From positions 1-61,968 of the forward strand of contig JAOAHX010000018.1 in the NCBI GenBank assembly GCA_026415035.1: a stretch of DNA of 61,968 bases, written 5' to 3'. Source of the stretch: Thermodesulfobacteriota bacterium (GTDB taxonomy: Bacteria > Desulfobacterota > BSN033 > UBA1163). The notes under the pieces are model-generated. The model was not told where the DNA came from. It ran no database searches and saw only the letters and a program-made list of their open reading frames with translations. Below are positions 14,475 through 23,754 of the stretch, one piece after another; the stretch's first letter is position 1, and every line of letters begins with the position of its first letter. The position numbers and the translations under genes are program-made.

Positions 14475-17210
14475 TTATGCCGAGGCCATCCTTCTTCCGA
14501 CGACCATCTTCCTTCTCAAGATCAGTTTGGTGAGCTCGATGATGACAAAGATCGCCAGACCGAAGCCGGTGATGAGGACCATATCGGAGAAGGACGGCTT
14601 CATGATCCCAAAGGCCTCCCGAACAGAGGGGATCTGGACGAGGATGGCGATCAACACGATCTCCCAGGCAATGGCAATGATCAACCACTTGTGGGGAGGG
14701 GCTTTGAAGATACTGTAGATGAGGGATCGGCAATTGAGGGCGACCACCAGTTCGATGACGACGAAGAGGAAGAAGACCTCTGTCCTCGCCTGGGTGATAT
14801 CCGTCAGTTTGTGAAAGAAGAGGAGGTAGAAGAAGGGGCATTCGATCAGCACCGCCCGAAGGATAAAGGATTTGACGTCCCATCCGAAGACGCTCTCTTT
14901 GGGATCTCTCGGCGGCCTCTTCATGATATCCGGGTCTGGCGGCGAGACGCCCAGGGCGAGGGCAGGCAGGCCGTCCGTGGCCAGATTCATATAGAGGATG
15001 GCCGCCGGCAGAAGGGGCAGAAATTCGGGCCCCATCGCCAGGACGATTCCGCCGATGACGATCACCTCGGTGAAATTGCACTGGAGGAGGTAGGCAAGGT
15101 ATTTTTTAATGTTGTCGTAGATCCATCGGCCCCGTTCGATGGCCTTCACGATGGTGGCGAAATTGTCGTCGCTCAGGATCATATCCGAGGCCTCTTTCGT
15201 GACTTCGGTCCCTGTGATGCCCATGGCGATCCCGATGTCGGCGTGTTTGAGGGCGGGGGCATCGTTGACGCCATCGCCGGTCATGGCGACCACCTCTCCC
15301 CTGTTCTTCCAGGCCTTCACGATCTTCAGCTTATCCATGGGCGAGACCCGGGCATAGACCGTCACTTGGTCGACGATCCGTTCGAACTCCTCATCCGGCA
15401 TCCTCTCCAACTCCTCACCGGTCAAAACCCTGTCGCCCTCTTGATAGATCCCGATCTCCTTGGCGATGGCGACGGCCGTCAGCTTGTGATCTCCTGTGAT
15501 CATGATCGGTTTGATCTGGACCTGTTTGCAGACCTTGATCGCCTCGATGGCCTCCTCCCTGGGCGGGTCCATCATGCCCGCGAGGCCGAGAAAGACCATG
15601 TGATGTTCCAGATCCTCCTCCGTGCACTGGATCGAATCCGGGCACTCTCGAAAAGCTACCCCCAGGACCCTCAAAGCCCCTTGGGCCATCTCTTCGTTGA
15701 CCTGTAAGAGCTCTCTCCGTTCCTGCTCTCCCAGCTTTCGGATCTCCCCGTCCAAGAATATGTGGGAGCATCGTTCCAAGACGGTTTCGGGAGCGCCCTT
15801 CATAAAGGCCACCCTCTTTCCATCGGCCATCTGGTGAAGGGTCGTCATCCGTTTTCTCTCGGAGCTGAAGGGAATCTCTTCGAGGCGGGGGTTTTGAACC
15901 CTGGTATAGGTCTGTTCAAATCCGGCCTTGAGGGCCGCCACCATCAGGGCCAACTCCGTCGGATCGCCCTTGAGGATCCATTTTCCCTCTTTCTGTTCAA
16001 GGGAACAATCGTTACAGAGGAGCCCTCCCTTCAAAAATAGATGGAGGGCTTCACTCTCTATGGGGTCTCGACCCCCGGCCCTTTGGAACTCCCCCTTGGG
16101 ATCATACCCGGTCCCGGTCACGTCGAAAAGGTGGCCGTCGACATAGATCTTTCTTACGGTCATCTCCCCTTTGGTCAGCGTCCCCGTCTTGTCCGAGCAG
16201 ATGACCGTCGTGCAGCCCAGGGTCTCCACGGCGGGCATCTTCCTCACCAAGGCATTCTGCTTCGCCATCTGCCGCATCCCGATGGCGAGGGCTCCTGTGA
16301 CGATGGCGGCCAACGCCTCAGGGACGGCCGCGACGGCCAGGGCGATGGCGAACATCACGACCTGAATGATAAAGGCGAAATCGATTTTGCCCCCCAAGGC
16401 CTCCCTGAGGATGCTGATGGTTGCGACCAGGAAACAGATGGAGAGGGCAATGATGCCGAGCCATTTGCCGATCTCTTCGGTCCTCTTTTCGAGAGGGGTT
16501 TTTTCGGCCTTGACCGAGGTGACCTGCTCTGCAATCTTCCCGAACTCCGTAAGCATTCCGGTGGAAGTCACGACGGCCTTGCCCCGTCCGAAGGTCACGG
16601 TCGTGCCCGTAAAGACCATATTCTTGCGATCGTTGACCCGGGTCTCCTCAGCCAGGGGGCTTACCTCTTTGCTGACCGGCACGGACTCCCCCGTAAGCGG
16701 GGCCTCGTCGCACCGCAGGGAGTGGCTCTCGACCAATCGGCCGTCAGCGGGAATCCGGTCTCCGGCTTCGAGCAGCAGGATATCTCCAGGGACGAGGTCT
16801 TTAGAAGGGATCTCCTCTTCGCGGCCACCCCTGAGGACGGTGATCGTGGGAGTGAGCATCTTTTTCAGGGCCTCCATGGCCCGCTCGGCCCGGTACTCCT
16901 GAATAAATCCCAGGAGGGCGCAGAAGAGGACGATGACGGCGATGATGGCCGCATCCACCACCTCGCCCACCAAGGCCGAAAGGACGACCGCGACAAGGAG
17001 GATGAGGATGAGAATGTTCTTGAACTGGTTGAAGAAGAGGGTCAGGGGGGAGACCTTTTCTTCCTTCTTCAGCTCATTCGGCCCGTAAAGTTGGAGTCTT
17101 GCCCTCGCCTCTTCATCGCTTAATCCCCGGAGAGGATCGGTTTGAAGCTCCTGAACCACCTGAACCGCATCGAGCGAATGCCAGGCTTTCTTCGGCAACG
17201 GATGGGCCAT
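14475..17210 (-). CDS. Cation-translocating P-type ATPase, Ca2+ (SERCA/PMCA) type
   Basis: A 911-residue P2A-type pump with an N-terminal cation-ATPase domain (WHSLDAVQVVQELQTDPLRGLSDEEA), TGES in the actuator domain, the phosphorylation motif DKTGTLT, and TGDGVNDAPALKHADIG. The Ca2+ ligands known from SERCA are largely kept: VPEAL in helix M4, NFTE in M5, and NLATDGL in M6. I therefore favour Ca2+ export over Na+/K+ or Mn2+, but this is inferred. About ten membrane segments; the C-terminal ones end at 14475. The gene appears monocistronic: its own promoter at 17295-17323 and a terminator at 14417-14451. Confidence 0.9.
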   Translation of the reverse strand: MAHPLPKKAWHSLDAVQVVQELQTDPLRGLSDEEARARLQLYGPNELKKEEKVSPLTLFFNQFKNILILILLVAVVLSALVGEVVDAAIIAVIVLFCALLGFIQEYRAERAMEALKKMLTPTITVLRGGREEEIPSKDLVPGDILLLEAGDRIPADGRLVESHSLRCDEAPLTGESVPVSKEVSPLAEETRVNDRKNMVFTGTTVTFGRGKAVVTSTGMLTEFGKIAEQVTSVKAEKTPLEKRTEEIGKWLGIIALSICFLVATISILREALGGKIDFAFIIQVVMFAIALAVAAVPEALAAIVTGALAIGMRQMAKQNALVRKMPAVETLGCTTVICSDKTGTLTKGEMTVRKIYVDGHLFDVTGTGYDPKGEFQRAGGRDPIESEALHLFLKGGLLCNDCSLEQKEGKWILKGDPTELALMVAALKAGFEQTYTRVQNPRLEEIPFSSERKRMTTLHQMADGKRVAFMKGAPETVLERCSHIFLDGEIRKLGEQERRELLQVNEEMAQGALRVLGVAFRECPDSIQCTEEDLEHHMVFLGLAGMMDPPREEAIEAIKVCKQVQIKPIMITGDHKLTAVAIAKEIGIYQEGDRVLTGEELERMPDEEFERIVDQVTVYARVSPMDKLKIVKAWKNRGEVVAMTGDGVNDAPALKHADIGIAMGITGTEVTKEASDMILSDDNFATIVKAIERGRWIYDNIKKYLAYLLQCNFTEVIVIGGIVLAMGPEFLPLLPAAILYMNLATDGLPALALGVSPPDPDIMKRPPRDPKESVFGWDVKSFILRAVLIECPFFYLLFFHKLTDITQARTEVFFLFVVIELVVALNCRSLIYSIFKAPPHKWLIIAIAWEIVLIAILVQIPSVREAFGIMKPSFSDMVLITGFGLAIFVIIELTKLILRRKMVVGRRMASA

Positions 17211-17294
17211 GCCCGCACCTCCTCTTTCGTCAATCTTTCATCAATGGGACCTTCCTGGAGTGAGGAGCCTCCCAGAAGGGTTTTTTAGTGGGAT

Positions 17295-17323
17295 AGGATA
17301 AACCATTCTTCAAAAAATCACAA
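17295..17323 (-). promoter_or_regulatory. Possible sigma-70 promoter for the P-type ATPase
   Basis: On the minus strand TTGTGA and TATCCT are separated by 17 nt, 85-110 nt upstream of the ATPase ATG. Both boxes are imperfect, so this is tentative. A stem-loop (17250-17280) lies in the leader between promoter and start. Confidence 0.4.
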
Positions 17324-17328
17324 GAAAA

Positions 17329-17357
17329 AACCCCGGCGTCCGTGAAGGGCCGGGGTT
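17329..17357 (-). terminator. Rho-independent terminator after the OadB/gamma-like pair
   Basis: Inverted repeat AACCCCGGC / GCCGGGGTT with an 11-nt loop, followed on the minus strand by a T run (TTTTTTCTTG). It ends the oadB-like transcript 45 nt after the small gamma-like gene. Confidence 0.9.
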
Positions 17358-17402
17358 GGCTTTGGTAAACCCTGGAGTGGTGGCTGAAAATCCAAGGGTA
17401 GA

Positions 17403-17996
17403 TCATGCGTGGGATGCAGAGGGTTTGACGGGACTCTCCTTCATCGTCTTTCGCATGATGTAGATGGCGATATTGAGCGTCACCCATAAAATGAGGAGGA
17501 CGACGAAGACGCCGGTGAAGCGGATGAAGAGGGTGGCCAGGACCCAGGTCCAGCTGTCCTTCTGGATGGTCACGAAGGTTTTAGGGCCATCCTTCTTCGA
17601 AATTCGGATGGCGTGCCATTTGGAGACCCCCTGATCCTCGATGTACATCTCCTCCTCCCAGTTCCGGTATCGGGCATCGGGATATTGCAGGAGCGCCTCT
17701 TTATACCAGGCGAAGACCTTATCGTAGGGGAGTCCATATTCCAGGACGAGACGCCCCGATTCTTCTTTGACCTTGTTGCCATCCGGCATGATCGGCGCTC
17801 CGATCCACTGAGGTCCCTTGGGGATGACCAGGGAGGAATCGATGGGACCGATAGATTTCTTTGCCTTTTGGGAGGCTTCTCCTCCCTTCTTTTCGCTCGG
17901 AGTCGCTTCTTGGCCTGACTCCTGAGCGGCTGCTGAGATGCCGACCATCAAAAAGATGAGCGCGAGAACCATCACGGTGATTTTCGTCCTTTTCAT
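17403..17996 (-). CDS. Secreted/membrane protein, probable gamma-like partner of the Na+ pump
   Basis: About 197 residues. A signal peptide (TKITVMVLALIFLMVGISAAAQ) is followed by a charged low-complexity stretch, an extracytoplasmic domain (roughly residues 50-145) that reads LVIPKGPQWIGAPIMPDG and WYKEALLQYPDARYRNWEEEMY, and one C-terminal membrane helix (LFIRFTGVFVVLLILWVTLNIAIYIM). The FTGVFVVLLIL helix resembles the single helix of OadG-type gamma subunits, and the gene begins 12 nt after the oadB-like stop. I infer a gamma-subunit role; OadG proteins are normally shorter (about 80-140 residues) and have no signal peptide, so the N-terminal domain is unusual. Start chosen at the ATG after AGGAGG. 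Confidence 0.5.
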   Translation of the reverse strand: MKRTKITVMVLALIFLMVGISAAAQESGQEATPSEKKGGEASQKAKKSIGPIDSSLVIPKGPQWIGAPIMPDGNKVKEESGRLVLEYGLPYDKVFAWYKEALLQYPDARYRNWEEEMYIEDQGVSKWHAIRISKKDGPKTFVTIQKDSWTWVLATLFIRFTGVFVVLLILWVTLNIAIYIMRKTMKESPVKPSASHA

Positions 17997-18008
17997 CACA
18001 CCCTCCTC

Positions 18009-19157
18009 TTAATCGAACATGGCCAGGAGCATGCCCGCTGCTGCCGGAGAACCGATCGACCCGCCCAGGCAGGCGCCCATCGCATGCATCAGCAGGTAAT
18101 TCTTCTTGTCGTACTTCTGACCCCATACCTGGGCCACGCGGGGCGACATGGGGATGGCGGAGACCCCTGAGATCCCGATGATGGGGTTGATCTTCTCCTT
18201 AACGAAGAGGTTCATAATCTTTACGGTCAGGATCCCCCCTGCGGTGCAGACCATAAAATCGAGGAGGCCCAGTCCGAAAACGGTGAGCGGTTTGGGGGTC
18301 AGAAAGACCTCTGCCTGCATCGAGGCCCCGATGCTCACCCCTAAGAGGACGGTGACCACATCCATCATCGGACCGCCGATGGTCTTGGTGAGCCGGGGAA
18401 CGACCCCGCTCTCCCGCATGAGATTTCCGAACATGAACATCCCCATCAGGGGCATGACCGCCGGAACGAGAAGGGCAACGATCCCGCCGCAGACCAGGGG
18501 AAAGAGGATCTTCTCCGTCTTAGAGACAGGCCTCAAGGAGGGTTTCATCCGGATGAGGCGCTCCTCTTTGGTCGTGAGCAGACGCATCACGGGAGGCTGG
18601 ATGAGAGGGACCATCGACATATAGGAATAGGCCGCCAAGGTATTGGCGCTCAAAAGGTGGGGCGCAAGCCGTGCGGTGAGGTAGATCGTCGTCGGGCCGT
18701 CGGCCCCGCCGATGATGCCCACGGAGGCCGCCTCCTTGATGCTATAGCCGAACAGGATCATTCCCGTGAAGGTGACGAAGACCCCTAACTGGGCCCCCGC
18801 CCCGATCAGAAGCATCTTCGGGTTGGCGATGAGGGGGCCAAAATCGGTCAAAGCGCCCAGCCCTAAAAAGATGAGGCAGGGGAGCAACTCCCACATGATG
18901 CCATATTTATAAAAAAACTGGAGCAGTTGTGGATGCCCGTCCTCGGTATAGCCGAAAAGAGGCGTGTTTGGAAAATTCACCAAAAAGATGCCAAACCCGA
19001 TCGGAACCAGAAGGTTGGGCTCAAATTCCTTAACGATCGCCAGATAAAGGAAGAAGAGGCCGATACACCACATCACGATCACCTTCCAGCTCATGAAACC
19101 GAGTCCGGTGGTCTGGAAGGTTCCGACAAGGAGATCCCATATTTCACCCCAACTCAT
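18009..19157 (-). CDS. Sodium ion-translocating decarboxylase beta subunit (OadB/GcdB/MmdB family)
   Basis: A 382-residue, very hydrophobic protein of the Na+-transporting carboxylic acid decarboxylase beta family. It couples decarboxylation of biotin-bound carboxyl groups to Na+ export. Diagnostic blocks: PCLIFLGLGALTDFGPLIANPKMLLIGAGAQLGVF, the GGADGPTTIYLTARLAP motif carrying the essential Asp, and SMQAEVFLTPKPLTVFGLG. It lacks nothing at either end. The alpha (carboxyltransferase) and biotin-carrier subunits are not in this window, so whether the acid is oxaloacetate, methylmalonyl-CoA or glutaconyl-CoA cannot be told. AAGGAGG precedes the ATG; a good promoter lies about 45 nt further upstream. 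Confidence 0.93.
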   Translation of the reverse strand: MSWGEIWDLLVGTFQTTGLGFMSWKVIVMWCIGLFFLYLAIVKEFEPNLLVPIGFGIFLVNFPNTPLFGYTEDGHPQLLQFFYKYGIMWELLPCLIFLGLGALTDFGPLIANPKMLLIGAGAQLGVFVTFTGMILFGYSIKEAASVGIIGGADGPTTIYLTARLAPHLLSANTLAAYSYMSMVPLIQPPVMRLLTTKEERLIRMKPSLRPVSKTEKILFPLVCGGIVALLVPAVMPLMGMFMFGNLMRESGVVPRLTKTIGGPMMDVVTVLLGVSIGASMQAEVFLTPKPLTVFGLGLLDFMVCTAGGILTVKIMNLFVKEKINPIIGISGVSAIPMSPRVAQVWGQKYDKKNYLLMHAMGACLGGSIGSPAAAGMLLAMFD

Positions 19158-19196
19158 CTCGATTCCTCCTTTTTAAACTCGAAATCTTCACCCCTG

Positions 19197-19225
19197 CTCT
19201 TAGCACAATAAAGAGGACTTGTCAA
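19197..19225 (-). promoter_or_regulatory. Sigma-70-type promoter for the OadB-like operon
   Basis: Minus-strand TTGACA and TAAGAG with exactly 17 nt between them, about 40 nt upstream of the oadB-like ATG. It separates this pair from the activase gene upstream. A short CAAGTT/AACTTG dyad lies just beyond at 19247-19261. Confidence 0.65.
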
Positions 19226-19350
19226 GGCGAAATGTGATTTTTATAACAAGTTTCTAACTTGCTGAAAAAATATAAATTTAGTCGATGTCCGAGGCAAAAT
19301 TTCAAGCGTGTGAGAAGGAGGGAATGGCCTTATTGTGTTAACGTGTGCAT

Positions 19351-22300
19351 TTATCTTCTTGCCCTGTTTTTCTCCATATATTCCCTTGCCTGGAACATGA
19401 AGGCCTCGAGGCGGGTCAGGGTGTTGGTCTGTTCCTGTCCATCGTAGGCCATGTTGAGGATGGGGATATTGTTGTTCTCTTCCCGGTACCTTTTGAGGAG
19501 GGCGCTGACGATCGTCCCAGGCATACAGGTGAAGGGCATGATATTGATGATCCCGCTTGCTCCCCGTTTGGCAAAGTCGATCGACTTTCCGATGGAGAGG
19601 ATGGCCTCCCCTTCGAAGCTGGAATCGAGATAGGGTTTGGCCTTTTTAAAGAGGGCCTGGGTCTTGGGCTCCCCGAAGTTCCGGAGGTGTCCCTTGAAGA
19701 TCCTTTCGAGGCGGTGCTCATCCTTCTTCTGATAGTAATCGGTCAGAAAGACCTTCAAGAGATTCGAAAAGGACTTCTTCCGAAGGCTCCGTCTCTTGGA
19801 GATGGTGTTGACATAGAGGATCCACTCGGTCATCGGCGCGATCCAGGCCTCGCCTCCGAACTGTTCAATCTTCCGGATCACGTCCTCGTTGCTGAAGCGG
19901 TTGAGCCGGACGTAGATCTCGCCCACGATCCCGATCAGGGGCTTCGATCCGGGGGCCTCTACTTCGATGCGGTCGAAGGCTTCTAAGCCCTGTCGGAGGA
20001 CTTCCTTCAGATCCCTTCCCTTCCGAATCGCGTCACAGACCTTTTGGAGGGACTCTTCATAGACCCGATCGGCCTCGCCCTTTTGCTTCTCATAGGGCCG
20101 GGTTTCGAGGAGCTTCTTGATCAGGAGGTCGACAGCGACGATCCCCTGCCACCCCAAACGGGAGAACTGGGAGCCCATGATCCCGAGGTCGTTGTAGAGC
20201 GTCTCGTCCTGATTGGGCGCATAGATCGGGACATGCGGGAATCCCAACTCGTCGAGGACGAGACGGTGGAAACGGTGGTACTGGCCGAAGCGGCAGGGCC
20301 CGTTTCCCGAGGGCATGAAGAAGGCCGCTCGCTCATGATCGAACCCCGGGGTCTTGACCAACTTGACCATATCCCCTGTGGTCAAAATGCAGGGGTAACA
20401 CTCCTTGCCCGAGGTGAGCCTCCTCCCCCAGTAGAGGGTCTCCTCGTCCGATTCCTGGAAGACCTCGGCCTCCACCCCGCAGGCCTCGAAGGCGGCCTTC
20501 ACCGCATAGGCGCCGTCATACATGTAGGGGATATAGATCTTCTTGCTCCGGTCGGTCTTGGGAGGCACCCTCTTCGAAGGAGCAAATTTCTTCGCCTTCG
20601 CATGCTTCAAGCTGTCGAGGAAGGCCTCGCAACGGGTGATGGCACCCGCATCCGCACTGTGTTCGTCGATCTCGATCTGGAGGTGGGGTTTGCCCTTCGA
20701 GAGTTCCCTGAAGAAATGGGTGATGAAGGAGTCCGGGCCGCAGCCGAAGTTGGTGATGTAAACGGCATAGAGCCTCGGATCCTCGTTGATGATCTTTCCG
20801 GCGGAGAGGATCTTCTGGCCGTAGCGCCAGTACATCTCCCGGATCTCCTCCGTGGGGTTGACCGAGTCGAGGGGGAGAAAATCCATGGGAATGGGAAGGA
20901 CGCCCAGGTCCCTCAACTTTTTCGGCAACTCCAAGTTGACCCCGGGATCGCAGGAGTTGTAGGGCCGTCCGACGATGACCATGGCCTTCTCCTCGGGCCC
21001 GAGCCGGTCAAGGACCTCCTTGCCCCGGTTGAGAAGCCCCTGGTAGAAGCGGGCCTGAAACCGCTCGGCCTTCTCCATGGCCTCTTTGACCTGTTTGGCC
21101 TTCCGCTTGAGGGACCTTCCGAACTCGACCAGTTCTTTCTCCAGATGATCCCTTCCGAACCTGAAATGGAAGACCGGCTGGAGGACCTCAACGCCCCCTT
21201 TCTTGAAATCGATGGAGGAGTGGACCGCATACGGAAAGGCCTGGGCATAGGGGCAGGCGGCGCTGATCGGGATCTCCGGATGAGGCGACTTGAGGTTGAC
21301 GATGGAGGGGAGGAAGATCCGACGCACGCCCTTCTCCATGAGATTGAGGACATGGCCGTGGCTCACTTTGATGGGGAAACAGGTCTCGGCCACGACGTTC
21401 TCCACGCCTTTCCGGATCAGCTCCTTGTTGGTCGCATCGGAGAGGACGGGCCGATAACCCAGCTCGACGAAGAAGGCCCTCCAGAAGGGCATCAGCTCGT
21501 GGAGGTAGAGAATCCTCGGGATCCCGATGAGCGGCGCATCCGCGGGAAGGGCCTCCTCCTTTTCGTAAGGGGCAAAGAGCATCCTCTCCCGCTCCTCGAA
21601 CAGGTCGGGGAGGTCCGATCCCCTGCTCCGTTTGATCACATCGTATTTCTCGCACCGGCTTCCATAGAAGAGGGGTTTCTCCCCCTCCACGCTCACCTTC
21701 CGGATGAGACAGAGGTTGGAGCAGGCCTTGCATTCGAAGGAGGTCTGTTCGTATCGGCGCTGACTGAGGTCGAACCCTTTGAAGCGGGATCGTTCCCAGG
21801 TCCGCTCCTCCATCGCCAGGATCGCCACCCCGAGGGCTCCGGTGACATCGTGGTTTTCAGGAACGATGATCCTCTTGCCCAGGACGCTCTCGAAGGCGGC
21901 CACCACCCCTTTGTTAAAGGCCGTCCCTCCCTGGAAGAAGATCCGTTCCCCGATGCGCCGATCCCCGACGACCCGGTTCAGATAGTTCTGGACGATGGAG
22001 TAGCTGAGCCCGGCGACGAGGTTCTCCTTGGAGGCGCCCCTCTGTTGGTGGTGGATGAGATCGGACTCGATGAAGACCGTGCACCGCTCTCCCATCCTCA
22101 CCGGCTCCGGAGCGGAGAGGGCGAGGTTTCCGAATTCCTCCTTGATCGAGATATCCAGTTTCTCCGCCTGCTCTTCGAGAAAGGAGCCTGTCCCGGCGGC
22201 ACAGACCTTGTTCATTTCGAAATCGACGACCACCCGTTGGTCGATGCTGATATATTTCGAATCCTGACCGCCGATCTCGAAGATCGTATCCACCGACGGG

Positions 22301-23556
22301 TCGATATGGACCGCGGCCGTGGCCTGGGCGGTGATCTCATTGCGGACCAAATCGGCGCCCACGAAATCGGCCGTCAGGTAACGGCCCGAACCGGTGGTGC
22401 CCACGCCCAGGATCTCGATCTTGTCGCCCAGCTCCTCTCCGATTTCCCTCAGGCCGGTGCGGACCGCCTCGATCGGCCTTCCGGCGGTCATCAGGTATCG
22501 CTTGGCCAGGACCTTCTTGTCCTGGTCGATGACGACGAGGTTGGTGCTAATGGAGCCCACATCGATCCCGAGGTAGGCCTTGATCTTCTGGGAAGGTGGG
22601 GAGGAGGGAGAAGAGGGGTTTTGGTTCCCCCCTGGAGAGGACGAAGATCGGTGATGGGAAGAGAGGCAGAGCGGTTTTAAGGGCGCCTCCTTCTCCTGGT
22701 GGTGCTGGAGATAATCGGTGAGGACCGTTAAATCCAGCCTCGCCCTTGATCGAACCTCCTTCTTCTCCCGGGTGACGAGGACAGCGCCGATGGCCCCCAT
22801 GGAGGCGAAATATTTCGGGATGATCAACTCCCCCTCGGAGAGTTCGAGGACCTCCTCAAAGGCCTTTCTCATCCCCACATTGGCCGCCACCCCGCCCTGG
22901 AAGGCGATCGGTTTATGAAAGGCCTTTCCCTTTCCGATGGTGCTCTTGAAATTCCTCGCCACGGCGTAACAGAGGCCTGCCACGATATCGTAGTCCGGCG
23001 TGGCGATCTGCTGAAGGTGGATCATATCGGACTTGGCAAAGACGCTGCACCGTCCGGCAATCCGGGGAGGATTTTTTGACTTGAGGGCCAGTTCGCCGAA
23101 GGCCTCGATCGTCAGGCCCAGCCGGGAGGCCTGTTGATCTAAAAAGGACCCGGTCCCCGCCGCACAGAGGGTGTTCATCGAGAAGTCGGCGATCTTAAGG
23201 CGACCGTTCTCCTCCTCGATCAGGATCAATTTCGAGTCCTCTCCGCCGATATCGATGATCGTCCGGACCTGGGGATAAAACTCCTGGACCGCCCTGGCCT
23301 GGGCGATGATCTCGTTGACGAAGTCTCCTCCGAGGAGATCGGCCAGTAATTTCCCACCCGTGCCGGTGAAGGAGAGGCTGTGAAATCGTTCCGGAGGGAT
23401 GCGGGAAAGGATTTCTTCTAAAATCTTCTGGACCGTCCGGATCGGCTGTCCTTTGGTCCGGGTATAATGTTCCTCGACGACCTCGGCCCGCTCATTCAGG
23501 ATGACCGTATTGGCACTGACCGAGCCGACATCAATCCCTAAGTAGAATCTGTCCAT
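19351..23556 (-). CDS. Large acyl-CoA dehydratase/benzoyl-CoA reductase activase-like protein (two BadF/HgdC domains + DUF2229)
   Basis: A 1401-residue protein. Two ASKHA ATPase domains of the BadF/BadG/BcrA/BcrD/HgdC family (about 1-280 and 325-590) each start with YLGIDVGS and each keep both cysteines that hold the inter-subunit [4Fe-4S] cluster in HgdC: Cys131 (CAAGTGSF) and Cys170 (RCSVFAKSD), then Cys452 and Cys492. A Ser/Pro-rich linker (285-324) joins them. A CKACSNLC motif and the DUF2229/CoA-dehydratase-like half follow, with further cysteine motifs (ETCFPIKVSHG, SAACPYAQ, GKECYPCI). HgdC-type activases drive ATP-dependent low-potential electron transfer. This long family's partner is unknown, and no HgdAB or BcrBC genes are adjacent. 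Confidence 0.9.
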   Translation of the reverse strand: MDRFYLGIDVGSVSANTVILNERAEVVEEHYTRTKGQPIRTVQKILEEILSRIPPERFHSLSFTGTGGKLLADLLGGDFVNEIIAQARAVQEFYPQVRTIIDIGGEDSKLILIEEENGRLKIADFSMNTLCAAGTGSFLDQQASRLGLTIEAFGELALKSKNPPRIAGRCSVFAKSDMIHLQQIATPDYDIVAGLCYAVARNFKSTIGKGKAFHKPIAFQGGVAANVGMRKAFEEVLELSEGELIIPKYFASMGAIGAVLVTREKKEVRSRARLDLTVLTDYLQHHQEKEAPLKPLCLSSHHRSSSSPGGNQNPSSPSSPPSQKIKAYLGIDVGSISTNLVVIDQDKKVLAKRYLMTAGRPIEAVRTGLREIGEELGDKIEILGVGTTGSGRYLTADFVGADLVRNEITAQATAAVHIDPSVDTIFEIGGQDSKYISIDQRVVVDFEMNKVCAAGTGSFLEEQAEKLDISIKEEFGNLALSAPEPVRMGERCTVFIESDLIHHQQRGASKENLVAGLSYSIVQNYLNRVVGDRRIGERIFFQGGTAFNKGVVAAFESVLGKRIIVPENHDVTGALGVAILAMEERTWERSRFKGFDLSQRRYEQTSFECKACSNLCLIRKVSVEGEKPLFYGSRCEKYDVIKRSRGSDLPDLFEERERMLFAPYEKEEALPADAPLIGIPRILYLHELMPFWRAFFVELGYRPVLSDATNKELIRKGVENVVAETCFPIKVSHGHVLNLMEKGVRRIFLPSIVNLKSPHPEIPISAACPYAQAFPYAVHSSIDFKKGGVEVLQPVFHFRFGRDHLEKELVEFGRSLKRKAKQVKEAMEKAERFQARFYQGLLNRGKEVLDRLGPEEKAMVIVGRPYNSCDPGVNLELPKKLRDLGVLPIPMDFLPLDSVNPTEEIREMYWRYGQKILSAGKIINEDPRLYAVYITNFGCGPDSFITHFFRELSKGKPHLQIEIDEHSADAGAITRCEAFLDSLKHAKAKKFAPSKRVPPKTDRSKKIYIPYMYDGAYAVKAAFEACGVEAEVFQESDEETLYWGRRLTSGKECYPCILTTGDMVKLVKTPGFDHERAAFFMPSGNGPCRFGQYHRFHRLVLDELGFPHVPIYAPNQDETLYNDLGIMGSQFSRLGWQGIVAVDLLIKKLLETRPYEKQKGEADRVYEESLQKVCDAIRKGRDLKEVLRQGLEAFDRIEVEAPGSKPLIGIVGEIYVRLNRFSNEDVIRKIEQFGGEAWIAPMTEWILYVNTISKRRSLRKKSFSNLLKVFLTDYYQKKDEHRLERIFKGHLRNFGEPKTQALFKKAKPYLDSSFEGEAILSIGKSIDFAKRGASGIINIMPFTCMPGTIVSALLKRYREENNNIPILNMAYDGQEQTNTLTRLEAFMFQAREYMEKNRARR

Positions 23557-23599
23557 TTACGCCTATCGGAATCTGTCCTTCGAAAAAACATTGAAATAA

Positions 23600-23629
23600 A
23601 TTTTAATCGATCCCATTTTCGGTTTTCAA
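23600..23629 (-). promoter_or_regulatory. Probable promoter for the activase gene
   Basis: Minus-strand TTGAAA and TAAAAT with an 18-nt spacer, about 45 nt upstream of the activase ATG. The 198-bp gap is shared with the divergent ATP synthase promoter. Confidence 0.5.
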
Positions 23630-23704
23630 GGTGAAGGGGATCCGAACCTCCTTTCTTTCAACGACCTTTCCCTTGAATCAGAAGGGAGGACGCACAAAAA
23701 TGGA

Positions 23705-23733
23705 TTGACAACCCCTTTTCGGTATGTTAGAGA
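23705..23733 (+). promoter_or_regulatory. Probable promoter for the ATP synthase operon
   Basis: TTGACA at 23705 and a weak TAGAGA at 23728 with a 17-nt spacer. Transcription would begin near 23740, leaving a leader of only about 15 nt before the first ATG and no visible ribosome site. Confidence 0.5.
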
Positions 23734-23754
23734 TTTCACGTTTCGAAACCCCTG

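Noticed and set aside
17250-17287. Stem-loop followed by six T on the plus strand, in the leader of the P-type ATPase gene
   Set aside because: It looks like a plus-strand terminator, but no plus-strand gene ends there and the stem has a two-base mismatch. It might be an attenuator on the minus strand, but no T run follows in that direction.
19247-19261. CAAGTT/AACTTG dyad near the OadB-like promoter
   Set aside because: Six-base arms with a three-base loop in A/T-rich sequence occur by chance, and no regulator family could be named.
20044-22680. An 878-codon open frame opposite the activase gene
   Set aside because: It is the antisense shadow of a GC-rich coding region. The minus-strand product has clear domains and cluster cysteines, whereas this frame has acidic and leucine-rich filler without motifs.
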